A stretch of DNA of 22,613 bases from Candidatus Saccharimonadota bacterium (GTDB lineage: Bacteria > Patescibacteriota > Saccharimonadia > Saccharimonadales > Saccharimonadaceae), in assembly GCA_905371595.1 (NCBI GenBank), contig CAJPLU010000012.1, positions 1-22,613 of the forward strand, written 5' to 3'. The notes beneath the pieces are model-generated. The model was not told where the DNA came from and made no database searches. It was given only the letters and a program-made list of their open reading frames with translations. Shown piece by piece: positions 21,915 to 22,613 of the stretch. Numbering within the stretch: the first letter of the stretch is position 1; each line of letters begins with the position of its first letter. The position numbers and the translations under genes are program-made.

Positions 21915-22024
21915 TGTTTATGATAATGATTCTAACCAAGCTAGTGATTCACGATATCCCCGATCCGTTTCGACAATAAATTTTTAGACCCAAACCTGTT
22001 CCATTAGCTGGTGCTAGAAATCTG

Positions 22025-22033
22025 TGCTATAAT
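22025..22033 (+). promoter_or_regulatory. Extended -10 promoter of the DedA gene
   Basis: TGC followed by TATAAT (22028-22033), 10 bases before ATG 22044. The leader would be about 3 bases. The region from 21915 to here otherwise shows nothing recognisable. Confidence 0.65.
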
Positions 22034-22043
22034 CATCTCTAGC

Positions 22044-22613
22044 ATGGAAGCCTTTATTAATTTGATTATTCATCTCGGCGTGCCAATTATCTTATTGGTA
22101 GTTTTCGCTGAGTCGGGTTTATTAATCGGCTTCATATTTCCAGGCGACAGCTTGCTATTTACGGCAGCTTACATGGTACAACAACATATTTTGCCAATTG
22201 ATATTCATCTATTCGCTATCCTGGTATTTTTGGCAGCCGTGTTAGGCGATAGTGTTGGCTATAGTTTTGGACATAAGGTCGGCCGCAAATTATTTGAAAA
22301 AGAAAATTCACGTTTTTTCAAGAAAAAATATTTAGAGCAAACTGAAAAATTCTACGACAAGCACGGTTCAATTACTATCGTGTTGGCTCGTTTTGCGCCA
22401 ATCGTCCGAACTTTTGCGCCAATCGTTGCTGGCGCCAGCAAAATGCATTACAGAACATTTTTGGTTTTTAACATTATCGGCGGATTCTTGTGGTCATCAC
22501 TGTTTGTTTATCTAGGTTATTACGCCGGTGAATTACTTACCAAAGCAGGTGTTAACATCGAGGTTGCTGCTCTTATAATCGTATTCCTCTCTGTCTCGCC
22601 GATGATTATTCAC
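22044..22613 (+). CDS. DedA family membrane protein (cut by right edge)
   Basis: 190 residues are visible with no stop before the window ends; DedA proteins are usually about 200-220 residues, so only the tail is missing. Signatures are FAESGLLIGFIFPGDSLLF near residues 21-39, LGDSVGYSFGHKVG, and the RFAPIVRTFAPIVAGASKM segment, which carries the conserved arginines of the family, followed by IGGFLWSSLFVYLGYYAG. DedA proteins sit in the inner membrane; members act in undecaprenyl phosphate or phospholipid recycling and in proton-driven homeostasis, but which applies here is unknown. It has its own nearly leaderless promoter and no Shine-Dalgarno. Confidence 0.93.
   Translation, partial: MEAFINLIIHLGVPIILLVVFAESGLLIGFIFPGDSLLFTAAYMVQQHILPIDIHLFAILVFLAAVLGDSVGYSFGHKVGRKLFEKENSRFFKKKYLEQTEKFYDKHGSITIVLARFAPIVRTFAPIVAGASKMHYRTFLVFNIIGGFLWSSLFVYLGYYAGELLTKAGVNIEVAALIIVFLSVSPMIIH

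Noticed and set aside
21915..21935. Fur-box-like GATAATGATTC near the bL25 promoter
   Set aside because: Only one half-site is good; the other arm has several mismatches and it differs from the operator seen at the fur gene.
1..22613. Alternative genetic code with TGA as an amino acid, as in some Patescibacteria
   Set aside because: TGA acts as a normal stop (for example at 3701-3703 in the Erm-type gene) and no recognised gene needs a read-through TGA.
1..22613. CRISPR array, insertion sequence, phage or integron
   Set aside because: No regularly spaced repeats, transposase, integrase or phage structural protein were found on either strand.

Overview
The window looks like a compact, roughly 45% GC bacterial chromosome segment. 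The best guess is a Candidatus Saccharibacteria (TM7)-like member of the Patescibacteria. This is an inference from the gene mix (phosphoketolase with acetate kinase as an energy module, a large secreted SGNH hydrolase, SulP, Fur, thioredoxin, DedA, few biosynthetic genes), very short intergenic gaps and TGA used as an ordinary stop (for example the Erm-type gene). No rRNA or other phylogenetic marker is present to prove it.

Layout. 1-2903 (minus): an xfp-ackA operon; phosphoketolase makes acetyl phosphate and acetate kinase (cut by the left edge) turns it into ATP and acetate. 2975-3703 (plus): an Erm-type rRNA adenine methyltransferase, divergent from xfp. 3741-8368 (plus): the most unusual block. 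A 1030-residue secreted SGNH/GDSL hydrolase with a duplicated N-terminal domain and a calcium-binding-like C-terminal region is followed by three consecutive modules, each made of a copy of the hydrolase's C-terminal tail whose last 11 bases overlap the GTG start of a small three-helix membrane protein. 8392-8556: tRNA-Gln(TTG) with its promoter and terminator. 8638-10677 (plus): a SulP anion transporter with a STAS domain and an extra C-terminal nucleotidyltransferase-like domain. 10690-13260 (minus) and 13314-14486 (plus): a P2-type cation ATPase and an AI-2E-family permease, divergent from a 53-base intergenic region. 14543-17271 (minus): cysS, a DUF488 gene overlapping a uracil-DNA-glycosylase-family gene, and an 83-residue protein I do not recognise. 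17516-18251 (minus): a Fur-family regulator overlapping trxA, with a perfect 33-base palindrome over the fur promoter. 18359-19162 (minus): a short-chain dehydrogenase. 19296-21068 (plus): an ABC exporter. 21149-21853 (minus): ribosomal protein bL25. 22044-22613 (plus): a DedA-family protein cut by the right edge.

A theme runs through the window. Most genes that appear to begin a transcription unit have a good -10 box only 4 to 10 bases upstream of the start codon and no Shine-Dalgarno sequence, which predicts leaderless or nearly leaderless mRNAs. Operon-internal genes and a few others (ackA, trxA, the module genes, the ABC exporter, bL25) instead have clear Shine-Dalgarno sequences. This pattern also argues for shorter starts of the ATPase, the Fur protein and SulP than the longest open frames. 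No insertion sequence, CRISPR array, phage gene or integrase was seen. No gene-free stretch exceeds 300 bases; the longest are 8369-8637 (which holds the tRNA) and 17272-17515.
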